Origin: Bacillota bacterium
Lineage (GTDB): Bacteria > Bacillota > UBA4882 > UBA8346
DNA: 10,225 nt
Direction of reading: 5' to 3'
NCBI GenBank assembly: GCA_003501335.1
Contig: DNPQ01000435.1
Coordinates: forward strand, 1 to 10,225
The translations under genes were made by a program, and so were the position numbers. The notes under the pieces are model-generated. The model searched no databases. It saw only the letters and a list, made by a program, of their open reading frames with translations, and had not been told where the DNA came from. Positions 1 through 6,277 of the stretch are shown here, one piece after another (the stretch's first letter is position 1; every line of letters starts with the position of its first letter).

Positions 1-963
1 TAACTTTTCGATAAAAGTTCTTAAACCGCTGGAGGTGACCGAATCGGTTACGATAGTCGAACCGGGATGCTCCTCCAGAATAATGGCGGACATCAAGGCG
101 ATCAGCCGGTTGCGGTTGATTTCTTTGCCATTTTGATCAACTGCGCTGCTCCGGTCCACATCGGTGTCGAAGATGATTCCCAAATCGGCCTTACTTTTGA
201 GCACGGCCCCGCTAATCGAGGCCATGGCGGTCTCGTCTTCCGGATTGGGGATATGACCCGGGAAAGAACCGTCCGGATCAAGAAATTGACTGCCAGCAGT
301 ATCAGCGCCCAAAGGTTTTAAAACTTTAGCGGCAAAAAATCCTCCCGCCCCATTGCCGGCATCGACGATGATTTTAAACCCTTGTAAGGGTTCCTGATAA
401 TGTTGGGGGTGATTCACAGACCGGCGGATTTTATCCACCAGAATATTGGCATATACGGAAATAAAGTCAATTTCGGTAAGGGCTCCTGCAGTTTGCGAAA
501 CAGGAAAATTGCCCTTTTCGGCAATGGTTAATATTTCAGTAATCTGCTGCTTTTCAAGGCCGCCTTCCCGGGTGAAGAACTTGAGCCCGTTCCTGTTGAA
601 GGGAAGGTGGCTGGCGGTAACCATGATGCTGCCGTCGTATTCATAACCGGGAGTAACCGTGGTCATGAACATCGCCGGAGTGGAAGCCAGAGAGCAGTCG
701 ACAACATTGCAACCGATTTTGGTTAAACCCTGGATAACTGCCTTTTTAAGTGTCGGGGCGGAGAGCCTGGAGTCATGCCCTATTGCAATCTTCAATTGGG
801 AGAGAGGTTTATTTTTAATATTGGCCAGCCATACGCCGAAGGCCATCGCAATTGTCTGAACCGTATCCTCTGTCAGGTTTACCGCTTGACCGGGGACTCC
901 TTCCAGGGCGATGCCTCGGATATCACTGCCGTTTTGTAATTTTTGCCATTGTGTTGATGTCAT
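1..963 (-). CDS. Phosphomannomutase/phosphoglucomutase family protein, C-terminal part outside window
   Basis: An alpha-D-phosphohexomutase, which moves phosphate between C6 and C1 of mannose or glucose phosphate, a cytosolic step towards nucleotide sugars and cell-envelope polysaccharide. The reading frame is open for 321 codons from the ATG at 963-961 to the window edge, with no stop. The start is set by GGAGG five bases upstream. Visible motifs are an N-terminal NGSDIRG (residues 11-17), the phosphoserine loop TASH with the catalytic Ser at about residue 118, and the metal-binding loop DTDVDR at residues 266-271. The sugar-specificity loop and C-terminal phosphate-binding domain lie beyond the edge, so mannose and glucose specificity cannot be separated. 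Related enzymes are about 450-500 residues, so roughly two thirds is present. It is transcribed away from the accessory genes. GlmM is less likely because of the N-terminal extension and motif spacing. Confidence 0.93.
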   Translation of the reverse strand, partial: MTSTQWQKLQNGSDIRGIALEGVPGQAVNLTEDTVQTIAMAFGVWLANIKNKPLSQLKIAIGHDSRLSAPTLKKAVIQGLTKIGCNVVDCSLASTPAMFMTTVTPGYEYDGSIMVTASHLPFNRNGLKFFTREGGLEKQQITEILTIAEKGNFPVSQTAGALTEIDFISVYANILVDKIRRSVNHPQHYQEPLQGFKIIVDAGNGAGGFFAAKVLKPLGADTAGSQFLDPDGSFPGHIPNPEDETAMASISGAVLKSKADLGIIFDTDVDRSSAVDQNGKEINRNRLIALMSAIILEEHPGSTIVTDSVTSSGLRTFIEKL

Positions 964-1318
964 TGCTACCTCCAGATGACCGGGCTAATGCGGTCGTTTT
1001 ATTGTTTCGATATTATTTCGATAATTTTACGGCAATCTCCTGGAAGGGGAAAAAATATTTCCCAAAAATTACCCGTGGTCTGGCGATGATAAAGAGGTCA
1101 TTTGGTATGACATTTTTGTAAATTGAATTCTATAACAAGTGCAGTTAAATAATAAATTTTATTTTATGTTCCATAAAACAAAAAAATTTAGAAAAATATT
1201 AATTAAAACAGGAATTAGAATAAAAAGAATAGAAATTAATTATGGTAATTTATCGCCGAATGGTGATAATTATATTTTCAAAAAAAGGAAAATAATTTTT
1301 TTAAAGGAGGATCATCAG
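964..1318. other. AT-rich intergenic region between divergent genes
   Basis: About 355 bases separate the divergently read mutase and secreted-protein genes, so both promoters should be here. The right half (about 1120-1310) is very A/T-rich. The plus-strand frame of the secreted protein stays open upstream to 1139, but this extension encodes Lys/Ile/Asn-rich low-complexity sequence and carries no ribosome site. I see a weak candidate for a plus-strand promoter (TTGAAT near 1124 with an AT-rich -10 about 16 bases on) but nothing convincing. No RNA gene is seen. Confidence 0.5.
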
Positions 1319-2041
1319 ATGTTTAAGGTTACAAAGCAGGTTGTCCTAGTTTTATTGTTAATTCTTGTTTCATTAAGTGTTGCCTTTGCCGAAGCGCCGT
1401 TTGACTCAAAAAACATTATAGACGATTTTAACGCTAACGCTTCAAAAGTAATTACGGGGAAATGTTTAAAAGTTGAATTATACCCAAAAGACCGCTTTAC
1501 CAAGGTAGAAAAGGATCTTTTATATTATCCTTACTATTGTGCAGGAGTGATAGTTGAGTGGGAAGGTTCTTACGGACAGGTTTATCGTGACAATGTTTAT
1601 CTCAATTATATCGAGGTTCAGGGTGAATGGTCCCTTGATGTTATTTTTAAAAGTAACAAAGAACAGAGTGTCTTAATCCAGGAGCCGACTAAACCGCTGC
1701 CAACTCCTCCTGCAGCGCCGACTAAAAATGATGTAATTAAATTATTTGATAATTGGCCAACAAGTCGTGAGCCCGGTCATACCTATAAGGTAGAAGTGCT
1801 TTCCGTATCCGAGCCGACGATGCAGCGGCAAGGGCTGGATTATGATAGCGTAGTTTATACCTATACCGGCAGGGTACATTGGACTATTGATAGCCCAAGT
1901 ACTAAAGGACTATTTGGCAAATTGCTTGGCAGTACTCCGGATATATGGGAAGCTGATTATAGCGTAACCGCGACCTATTCGTTTGCCCAGCAACAATGGG
2001 AAAACCAGATTAGAACGGCGAACGATAAACAGCTTCAATAA
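1319..2041 (+). CDS. Secreted protein of unknown function with an internal duplication
   Basis: A 240-residue exported protein that I do not recognise. The start is the ATG at 1319, chosen because AAAGGAGG lies at 1303-1310 and because the product then begins with a clean signal peptide. That peptide has Lys at 3 and 6, a hydrophobic core at about residues 8-21, and a signal-peptidase I type AFA site ending at residue 24. The mature protein has two similar beta-rich halves, about residues 48-110 and 155-232, joined by a proline-rich linker (residues 122-135). Both halves begin with a (L/Y)KVE strand and carry a conserved Tyr and a (V/I)xW strand at the same spacing, so the second half looks like a diverged copy of the first. 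There is one Cys pair candidate (C49, C74) in half one. A terminator follows 60 bases downstream, so it is probably monocistronic. An adhesion or ligand-binding role is conceivable but unsupported. Confidence 0.85.
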   Translation: MFKVTKQVVLVLLLILVSLSVAFAEAPFDSKNIIDDFNANASKVITGKCLKVELYPKDRFTKVEKDLLYYPYYCAGVIVEWEGSYGQVYRDNVYLNYIEVQGEWSLDVIFKSNKEQSVLIQEPTKPLPTPPAAPTKNDVIKLFDNWPTSREPGHTYKVEVLSVSEPTMQRQGLDYDSVVYTYTGRVHWTIDSPSTKGLFGKLLGSTPDIWEADYSVTATYSFAQQQWENQIRTANDKQLQ

Positions 2042-2102
2042 TTACTAAAGTAAGTAGTTTGATTTGTTAATCAAAAAATTTTAATGGAATAACTTTGGTT
2101 TC

Positions 2103-2148
2103 AACACCGTCAAAAATCGTTCGGCTAGGTTAATGACGGTGTTTTTTT
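2103..2148 (+). terminator. Rho-independent terminator after the secreted-protein gene
   Basis: AACACCGTCA at 2103-2112 pairs perfectly with TGACGGTGTT at 2134-2143, giving a 10-bp stem with a 21-base loop. The right arm runs straight into a T tract (2142-2148). The position, 62 bases past the stop of the secreted-protein gene, fits an intrinsic terminator. The loop is longer than usual. Confidence 0.8.
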
Positions 2149-2199
2149 GCAATCATCGTTGGAATTGGTAACTAACACGAGAACCATATAAAGAATATT

Positions 2200-2494
2200 A
2201 TGAAAGAGATTGAAGAAGCCATACCCCGAATTATTTACCAAATCAAAAAATATGATCATCCGGAATGGGGGATAATGTATCGGTGCTACTTATCCAGAAC
2301 TTTTCCTTCAAGAGATGCTGCAAAGAACGCATATGATGAATTTTAGGTATGCCAATCGGTTAAGGAATAACAGTGAGTGGCCGGACCAAACCCATGTTGA
2401 TTCATTTATCGGAGCAAGAAAACAAATGTTGGAAAAAGAATTAAGCTCAAAATTGGAAAAGAAAATGAATGTAAAATTAGGAGCCAATGGTTAA
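2200..2494 (+). pseudogene. Small gene of unknown function broken by a frameshift
   Basis: Two overlapping short reading frames together look like one protein of about 98 residues. The first runs from the ATG at 2200 to a TAG at 2344-2346. Its protein-like part is roughly the first 27 residues, up to HPEWGIMY. The second frame is open from about 2282 to the TAA at 2492-2494 and reads GATYPELFLQEMLQ and then a helical, Arg/Lys/Glu-rich tail. Removing one base near 2281-2284 would join them into HPEWGIMY-GATYPELF. No strong ribosome site precedes 2200. I do not recognise the family. The alternative is two tiny independent ORFs (48 and 53 codons), which I consider less likely because the second frame is protein-like well before its first possible start at 2333. 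Confidence 0.5.
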
Positions 2495-2570
2495 TTTGCA
2501 GAGATAAAAAATGTATGTGTACGATGATTTTTTTAACCAATATACTGAAATAATCAATCGTCAGGATATG

Positions 2571-2947
2571 CTCCTTGCGGGATAGAAAAAGTCTCTTTAG
2601 AATAGAAAAAGCAACCTTTAGGCCATCAAAAGCTCCTTTTAGACTAGAAAAAGCCACTCCCGGACTTCTAAAAGCTCCTTCTGAACCAGCAAAAGCTCTT
2701 CCCGGACTCCGGTAATGTTATTTCTGAACTCGAAAAAGGTAACTCCAGGCATGGAAAAGGTCCCTCCAAGCTCCAAAAAGCTATCTTTGAGTGAATAAAA
2801 GCTTCTTCCGGGCGGAAGTGTTGTTATTTTGGCGTAAGGAAAAGGTAGCTGCGAAGAATAAAAAGGTACTCTTAAGCTACCAAAAGGTATCTTTTAAGCA
2901 GAAAAAGCTATTTTTCAAGGAATAAAGGTTCCTTCAAAGCCTCCACA
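2571..2947. repeat. Degenerate tandem repeat, 21-bp period, about 17-18 units
   Basis: Units share an AAAAG core followed by a pyrimidine-rich CTCCTTT-like half. The G ending the AAAAG core falls at 2591, 2611, 2632, 2653, 2674, 2695, 2717 (degenerate), 2738, 2759, 2780, 2801, about 2822 (degenerate), 2844, 2865, 2886, 2907 and 2927. That is 336 bases over 16 steps, exactly 21.0 on average, while the sequence between cores varies widely. One well-preserved unit is 2633-2653. Many units hold CTTTT and AAAAG as a short inverted repeat. Because 21 is divisible by three, both strands read as seven-residue repeats for stretches (KAPFRLE-like on plus, SLKGAFD-like on minus), but stops and one-base slips interrupt every frame. 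No gene overlaps it convincingly. It is not CRISPR: there are no constant repeats with unique spacers. Confidence 0.85.
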
Positions 2948-2974
2948 TTGGTCCGCCAATGACACCAAATGTCA
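2946..2974. other. Two adjacent short hairpins
   Basis: CATTGG and CCAATG (2946-2951 and 2956-2961) form a 6-bp stem with a TCCG loop. Overlapping it by two bases, TGACA and TGTCA (2960-2964 and 2970-2974) form a 5-bp stem with a CCAAA loop. They sit exactly at the right end of the 21-bp repeat array. Function unknown. Confidence 0.5.
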
Positions 2975-3008
2975 CATCTCGGCAGAGTAAAAGTGAAAGA
3001 TCAAACTG

Positions 3009-3042
3009 AAATCAGCCTCCGGCAGTAGCCGGAGGTTGATTT
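3009..3042. other. Strong 15-bp hairpin, possible terminator or transcript end
   Basis: AAATCAGCCTCCGGC (3009-3023) pairs with GCCGGAGGTTGATTT (3028-3042) over 15 positions, one of them G-U, around an AGTA loop. The GC-rich core makes it very stable. A run of only three T closes the right arm, and A-rich sequence flanks the left arm. It could act as a weak bidirectional terminator, but lacks a proper T tract. It separates the repeat array from the plus-strand gene cluster. Confidence 0.6.
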
Positions 3043-3157
3043 GAATGAATTAAACTTTGGGATGTTTTCTGGTTGTTATTTTATTAATAATGATTATATT
3101 TAATGATTATGATAAAAATTGAATGTTACATGGACTGTGGGACATATGCTGAATTAA

Positions 3158-3301
3158 ATATTATATTATGAGAATTTATATTTGCTCCAGGGCCATGAAT
3201 GGGATTTTCAGGAGTACCCCATGGATAGGCCCATAACATCTTTCGGTTCGGGTACGATGGAAATGTTGTTTACCGGACCCCAGTATACTCTGGAAGAGTG
3301 A
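3158..3301 (+). pseudogene. Probable 3' remnant of a lost gene
   Basis: An open stretch of 47 codons between a TAA (3155-3157) and a TGA (3299-3301) reads like the C-terminus of a real protein, with segments such as GHEWDFQEYP, ITSFGSGTMEML and TGPQYTLEE. It has no ATG before the middle of the open stretch and no ribosome site, so it is most likely a truncated remnant whose 5' part has been lost into the AT-rich DNA upstream. A TTG start at 3182 is an alternative. It stops 42 bases before the next gene. The family is not recognised. Confidence 0.35.
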
Positions 3302-3343
3302 GTGAAAGTAATTTATAGTGGACGATAGGCGGGGAGGATATTC

Positions 3344-3559
3344 ATGGAAGTTATTTTCGAAAATAGCTGGCTTGAATTGCTGAAAAGGGATGGGAAATAT
3401 TTTTTGCGTTTTGATGCGGGTGAATTGGCCGTCCAGATGCAGGAACTTGAAATTACCCCGGAGGAAGCGGCAAAGGTCCGGAAAAATCCGGACGATGCTT
3501 ATCCCATTATACTGAAATATCAAAATAAAGCGCTGTTTGGTCAGGTTGATTCTGTTTAA
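3344..3559 (+). CDS. Small hypothetical protein, immunity-like
   Basis: A 71-residue soluble acidic protein. The ATG at 3344 is preceded by GGGGAGG at 3332-3338, a strong ribosome site with five bases between. The protein contains W-L-E-L-L-K-R-D-G-K-Y at residues 9-19, a beta-type start, then a helix rich in Glu (ITPEEAAKVRKN) and a final strand. No signal peptide, membrane segment or Cys is present. I do not know its function. The tiny size, acidity and surroundings of other small unrelated proteins make an immunity-protein role a reasonable guess, not a demonstrated one. It has no close downstream partner: the next strong start is more than 100 bases away. Confidence 0.75.
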   Translation: MEVIFENSWLELLKRDGKYFLRFDAGELAVQMQELEITPEEAAKVRKNPDDAYPIILKYQNKALFGQVDSV

Positions 3560-3663
3560 ATTCCAGATAAGAAAGTTGCTTGGCTTTAAGCCATTCCTAT
3601 TTCCAAAAATGAATATGAATACGCCGAAAAAATGGACCCGAGAAAACAAGTTGGAGGAAGCAG

Positions 3664-3717
3664 ATGTTGTCTGAGTTTAAATACTTAAATAGATGGAACG
3701 GTTTCCCACGGCAATAA
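3664..3717 (+). pseudogene. 17-codon start fragment with good ribosome site
   Basis: GGAGG at 3654-3658 stands five bases before an ATG that opens only 17 codons (MLSEFKYLNRWNGFPRQ) before TAA. This looks like the translation start of a gene whose body has been lost, since the sequence beyond is AT-rich with no long frame. A genuine micro-protein is possible. Confidence 0.25.
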
Positions 3718-3936
3718 CATTTTTTGATTGAATTATTTTATTTATACCGATAAATGTAAATATACAGGAATTAATTGTTTAGCAACGAAATGTATTGCTA
3801 AATATTTTATTTTTAAGATAATATTGACGACTAAAATGCGTATGAGGCAACATTATTAAGAACATCAGGCTTTTCTTGTCTTGATTTTTAAGAAGCGCTA
3901 AATATCGTTAATATCATGGCTAAGGAGGAAACGAAT
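3718..3936. other. AT-rich intergenic region, likely promoter for the cluster
   Basis: About 220 bases with low GC content and no frame that looks coding. It lies upstream of the membrane protein at 3937. A short inverted element, TTAGCAA and TTGCTAA (about 3779-3801), is visible and could be an operator or a weak hairpin. I could not choose a promoter with confidence. Confidence 0.35.
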
Positions 3937-4413
3937 ATGACTGTTTTTAAATACAGGCAGAAATATTTTTTGAAGATTTTATTGCTGGTGGGATTGGCAC
4001 TTTTGCCACGGGTCATTGATAAACCGCAATTATATTTATCCTTACCCTATTATGGAGTTTTGATTTCGCTGGAAGCCATCCTTTATATTTTTTCCGCATC
4101 GAAGCGAATCATTGTTACCGAGAAGGGTATTGAAGAGAAATTTTTATGGAATATGCCGTTTTCTACCACCAAATGGGAATACATGGAAGAAGCTTCCGAG
4201 ATCATTAATAACCCTAAATCAACTGAAAAGTCATTGACTGTGGCGGCTCCGCCTTTTGCCGGAATTCGTTGGCTGGTTGAAAAGAATGTCGGAAACTTGA
4301 TTAAAATCATCGTATCCAATCAAGAGCCGTTGTACATTCATTTGAAAGATATCGAAAACAGTCCGGAATTGTACAAGATTATCAAGGAAAAGGTCAGATT
4401 CATTCGTTCTTAA
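3937..4413 (+). CDS. Two-helix membrane protein with PH-like C-terminal domain
   Basis: A 158-residue protein. The frame extends up to an ATG at 3916, but AAGGAGG at 3922-3928 lies inside that extension and points to the ATG at 3937, eight bases on, so 3937 is preferred. Residues 10-24 and about 37-53 are hydrophobic and should form two membrane helices with short external connection. The rest (from about residue 55) is cytosolic, beginning with the KRIIVTEKGIEEKFLW strand pattern typical of small bacterial PH-like domains that follow a two-helix hairpin. The function is unknown. Such proteins are common in Firmicutes and some are encoded beside toxins. A perfect 14-base palindrome overlaps the last base of the stop codon. 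An AT-rich leader of about 200 bases precedes the gene, so it probably has its own promoter. Confidence 0.8.
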   Translation: MTVFKYRQKYFLKILLLVGLALLPRVIDKPQLYLSLPYYGVLISLEAILYIFSASKRIIVTEKGIEEKFLWNMPFSTTKWEYMEEASEIINNPKSTEKSLTVAAPPFAGIRWLVEKNVGNLIKIIVSNQEPLYIHLKDIENSPELYKIIKEKVRFIRS

Positions 4414-4466
4414 ATTGGCGCCAATTCATTTTAAAGGTTGCTGATATTTAATTGGGGTTGGAAGAT

Positions 4467-4631
4467 ATGTTTGTTGTATGGTATGGTGTCGGAGGGTACA
4501 GTGCATTGGTTTATTTATTGCTCGTGATGTTGAACAATGCATTTATTCTTCTACATTACAATGTTTCCCTTCTGAATAAAATCAATTGGTGGTTACCTGC
4601 ACTGATTACTTCAGCTTATGAACTGTCATAA
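4467..4631 (+). CDS. 54-residue single-helix membrane protein
   Basis: A short frame from the ATG at 4467 to TAA 4629-4631. GGAAGA at 4460-4465 is a modest, very close ribosome site, and TTG starts at 4452 and 4458 are possible alternatives. Residues 13-31 (ALVYLLLVMLNNAFILLHY) form one convincing hydrophobic helix and a second, weaker hydrophobic stretch lies at 40-50 with two tryptophans. It is read in the same direction as its neighbours, 53 bases after the preceding gene and 20 bases before the start of the broken gene that follows. It may be a small inner-membrane protein or the surviving part of a longer one. No family is recognised. Confidence 0.45.
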   Translation: MFVVWYGVGGYSALVYLLLVMLNNAFILLHYNVSLLNKINWWLPALITSAYELS

Positions 4632-4651
4632 ACAAAGAGAGCAGGATCAAA

Positions 4652-4973
4652 GTGGATTTTAATAAAATCTGCGAAATAAATTTTCCAACTGACTATAATC
4701 ATGATTTGATATCTTTTTAGCGGAAACCGACTATTTGCCCAAGAAATTAATTTATCAATTGTATGATGGGTATTCTTACGGCGCTGCAACAACGGTACAA
4801 TGGGCCATAAAGAAACTGTTGATTTTAAGAACCCGAATTGAAAAGAAGGAAACGATTGAAGTTGAAGAGGGTATCCACTCGATATTGGCCGTTTCAATCA
4901 GTGGATCAAGGAATTATTTCCTGATATTTATGACGAGGTGAAAATATGTTGCAATGGTTCCGTCAAAAAGTAA
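4652..4973 (+). pseudogene. Frameshifted paralogue of the gene at 7998
   Basis: Three successive frames join into one protein if single bases lost from short runs are restored. Frame one starts at GTG 4652 (AGGA five bases upstream) and ends at TAG 4718-4720 after HDLISF. Adding one T to the T run at 4714-4718 continues into a long frame holding FLAETDYLPKKL and WAIKKLLIL. Adding one G to the GGG run near 4868-4870 continues into YPLDIGRFNQWIKELF and PDIYDEVK, stopping at 4971-4973 inside the next gene. The restored product aligns without gaps over 37 positions with residues 50-86 of the intact protein at 7998 (14 identical, including SYxxAxT and WAIxKL), and its tail matches that protein's FxxxI...F..xIxxE(I/V) tail. 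It is therefore a decayed homologue, about 105 residues when whole. Function unknown. Confidence 0.75.
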
Positions 4974-5293
4974 GCCCCCAAAAAGCAAGGGCATTTTGTG
5001 ATGATGACGGTGTGAAAGTGGAATATCCCGATAATTCAACCGCCTCTATTCGCTGGGAGGAAATAATGAAGATCTCGGTGATTACTACCGATCAAGGACC
5101 TTTTATCGATGACGTATTTTTGGCGCTTTTGGGCGAGAGGAAACGCTGTTTGGTGCCTTCAGAGGCTAATGGTTACAATGAAGTATTTGATAGAGTTTCA
5201 AAGCTCGAGGGGTTCGACTTTGAACGGTATATCCAAGCGATGGCGTCAGCGGAAAACGATGAATTCACATGTTGGGAACAGAAGAATGCATAA
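4946..5293 (+). CDS. Uncharacterised small protein of the RW/TTDxGP/DDVF pattern family
   Basis: A 115-residue soluble acidic protein. GAGGTG at 4935-4940 lies five bases before the ATG. Visible features are a basic N-terminus, then residues 21-30 DGVKVEYPDN, RWEEI at 36-40, VITTDQGPF at 45-53, DDVF at 55-58, CLVP at 68-71, GFD at 89-91, an AMAS turn at 98-101 and an F-x-C-W ending at 107-110. From memory this spacing recurs in a widespread family of small hypothetical proteins in many bacterial phyla, several beside polymorphic toxins, where they are candidate immunity proteins. I cannot attach a Pfam name. The gene starts within the tail of the broken gene upstream, which suggests former translational coupling. 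No membrane segment or signal peptide is present. Confidence 0.85.
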   Translation: MLQWFRQKVSPQKARAFCDDDGVKVEYPDNSTASIRWEEIMKISVITTDQGPFIDDVFLALLGERKRCLVPSEANGYNEVFDRVSKLEGFDFERYIQAMASAENDEFTCWEQKNA

Positions 5294-5473
5294 TGGATGG
5301 AGGCAATTCAGCTGAACGAGCATTAGCCAGGGCTTCCGCTGAGAAATAGCGGTAAATTGTCATTCAACTTTGTGATATGCCCTCTGAAAAGCGGAGGCCA
5401 ATAATCGGCTGATACAGACAGTTAAAATGTATATGGCACTGGAATAGACTTTTCAGTTTGGATGGAGGATATA
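5294..5473. other. Gap with short coding-like scraps
   Basis: About 180 bases between two intact genes. It holds an 18-codon frame beginning at the overlapping TAATG (5293) and a 20-codon frame ending at TAG 5445-5447 that reads like a protein tail (NNRLIQTVKMYMALE). These may be pieces of a lost gene but are too short to claim. No terminator is seen. Confidence 0.25.
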
Positions 5474-5983
5474 ATGAGCCAATCGTTTATGGATAACCTG
5501 AAAAATGAATTGAAAAAGGCAGTCAGCCAGCACTATCGGACTTTAATGGAGAGATATCCGGAGGAAGACTTTTACGGGTATTCTTTGTATACATCGGATG
5601 ATGTTTCGAGTATTGGTCCGGTCTCCAATAGAGTAAGTTCTTTAAAGACAGTCATATCAGACCCGATGTATGTTTATTATAGGTATAGTCCCGATGAATG
5701 GAGCGATTGGGACGATTTAGGACTGTTTGATCAAGTAAACCGGATGATTAAAGCATACTGCGAGGAGATGGACGATGATTTTGGGAAATTCAGGGAAGAT
5801 GTACTGAGACAGGCGCTTCAGACGTTGATCGAGCTTGAAGTGGAAGGATTATTTGGGGTTAAAGATGATCAGCGTTTTCTTATTTTATGGCTGTCCGGTT
5901 CGGCCGATCCAATCATGGATGCCGCGGCAAGAGCGCTGAATACTCAAAAGGCCTATGAGAAATTTGCTTCTGAATTCTCCTAA
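5474..5983 (+). CDS. DUF4303 family protein
   Basis: A 169-residue acidic cytosolic protein. GGAGG at 5464-5468 is five bases before the ATG at 5474, so this start is preferred over the in-frame ATG at 5462, which contains the ribosome site. The order of motifs fits DUF4303: an N-terminal helix, FYGYSLYTSDDVSSIGPVSN at residues 33-52, YYRYSPDEW at 68-76 followed by the WDD/F-x-x-VN segment (79-89), then a long helical half with F-LILWLSGS at 135-143. DUF4303 proteins are uncharacterised. Many are encoded next to polymorphic toxins or in arrays of small genes, so they are treated as candidate immunity proteins. The last 29 bases overlap the next reading frame. Confidence 0.85.
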   Translation: MSQSFMDNLKNELKKAVSQHYRTLMERYPEEDFYGYSLYTSDDVSSIGPVSNRVSSLKTVISDPMYVYYRYSPDEWSDWDDLGLFDQVNRMIKAYCEEMDDDFGKFREDVLRQALQTLIELEVEGLFGVKDDQRFLILWLSGSADPIMDAAARALNTQKAYEKFASEFS

Positions 5984-6209
5984 ACAACAGAAATGGGTCG
6001 ATATTGAAGCCAAGGAAATAATTGCTGCCGATTGTGGGTATATGAATCCTGAGAATGAACCGGAAATGATTACATCCGACTTTGAGAAATGGATGACTAA
6101 AATTTTTCAAAGTGATCATTGCCGGACTGAAATGTATGAAGGAGAAAAGGTGATGGTTCTGAACAATATGTATCATGCAATCGATTATCTGAAGAGTCTG
6201 GTTGAATGA
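5955..6209 (+). CDS. 84-residue hypothetical protein overlapping the DUF4303 gene
   Basis: A soluble acidic protein read in a different frame. It overlaps the last 29 bases of the gene before it. The ATG at 5955 has only AAAAGG three bases upstream, too close to be a good ribosome site, so translation is probably coupled to the DUF4303 gene. A TTG at 5964 is an alternative. Coding character is strong from about residue 10 onward: KWVDIEAKEIIAADCGYMNP, then a helix with DFEKWMTKIF and a final MYHAIDYLKSLVE helix. It could also be the remaining 3' part of a longer gene. No family is recognised. The stop overlaps an ATG (6206) used by a possible longer form of the next gene. Confidence 0.65.
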   Translation: MRNLLLNSPKQQKWVDIEAKEIIAADCGYMNPENEPEMITSDFEKWMTKIFQSDHCRTEMYEGEKVMVLNNMYHAIDYLKSLVE

Positions 6210-6277
6210 AAAACCAGGGAAATTACAAAAACATCAAGGCAGGTAAGAGTGTTAAAGCCATTATGGGAGGTTACAAT

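Noticed and set aside
67..1121. Series of plus-strand frames over the mutase gene
   Set aside because: All are antisense shadows of the phosphohexomutase, whose motifs on the minus strand are unambiguous.
1139..1318. 60-codon upstream extension of the secreted protein
   Set aside because: AT-rich, low-complexity Lys/Ile/Asn translation with no ribosome site; it would bury the signal peptide.
2406..2657. Minus-strand frame of 83 codons running into the 21-bp array
   Set aside because: Only its first part reads as heptads, taken from the repeat; the rest is antisense to the small frameshifted gene, there is no ribosome site, and the frame does not continue through the array.
2571..2947. CRISPR array
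   Set aside because: Units are 21 bases with no constant repeat alternating with unique spacers, and no cas genes are in view.
3176..3649. 157-codon minus-strand frame
   Set aside because: It is antisense to the gene at 3344 and to the fragment before it; no ribosome site, and the composition (Phe/Ile/Arg/His-rich) is that of a mirror frame.
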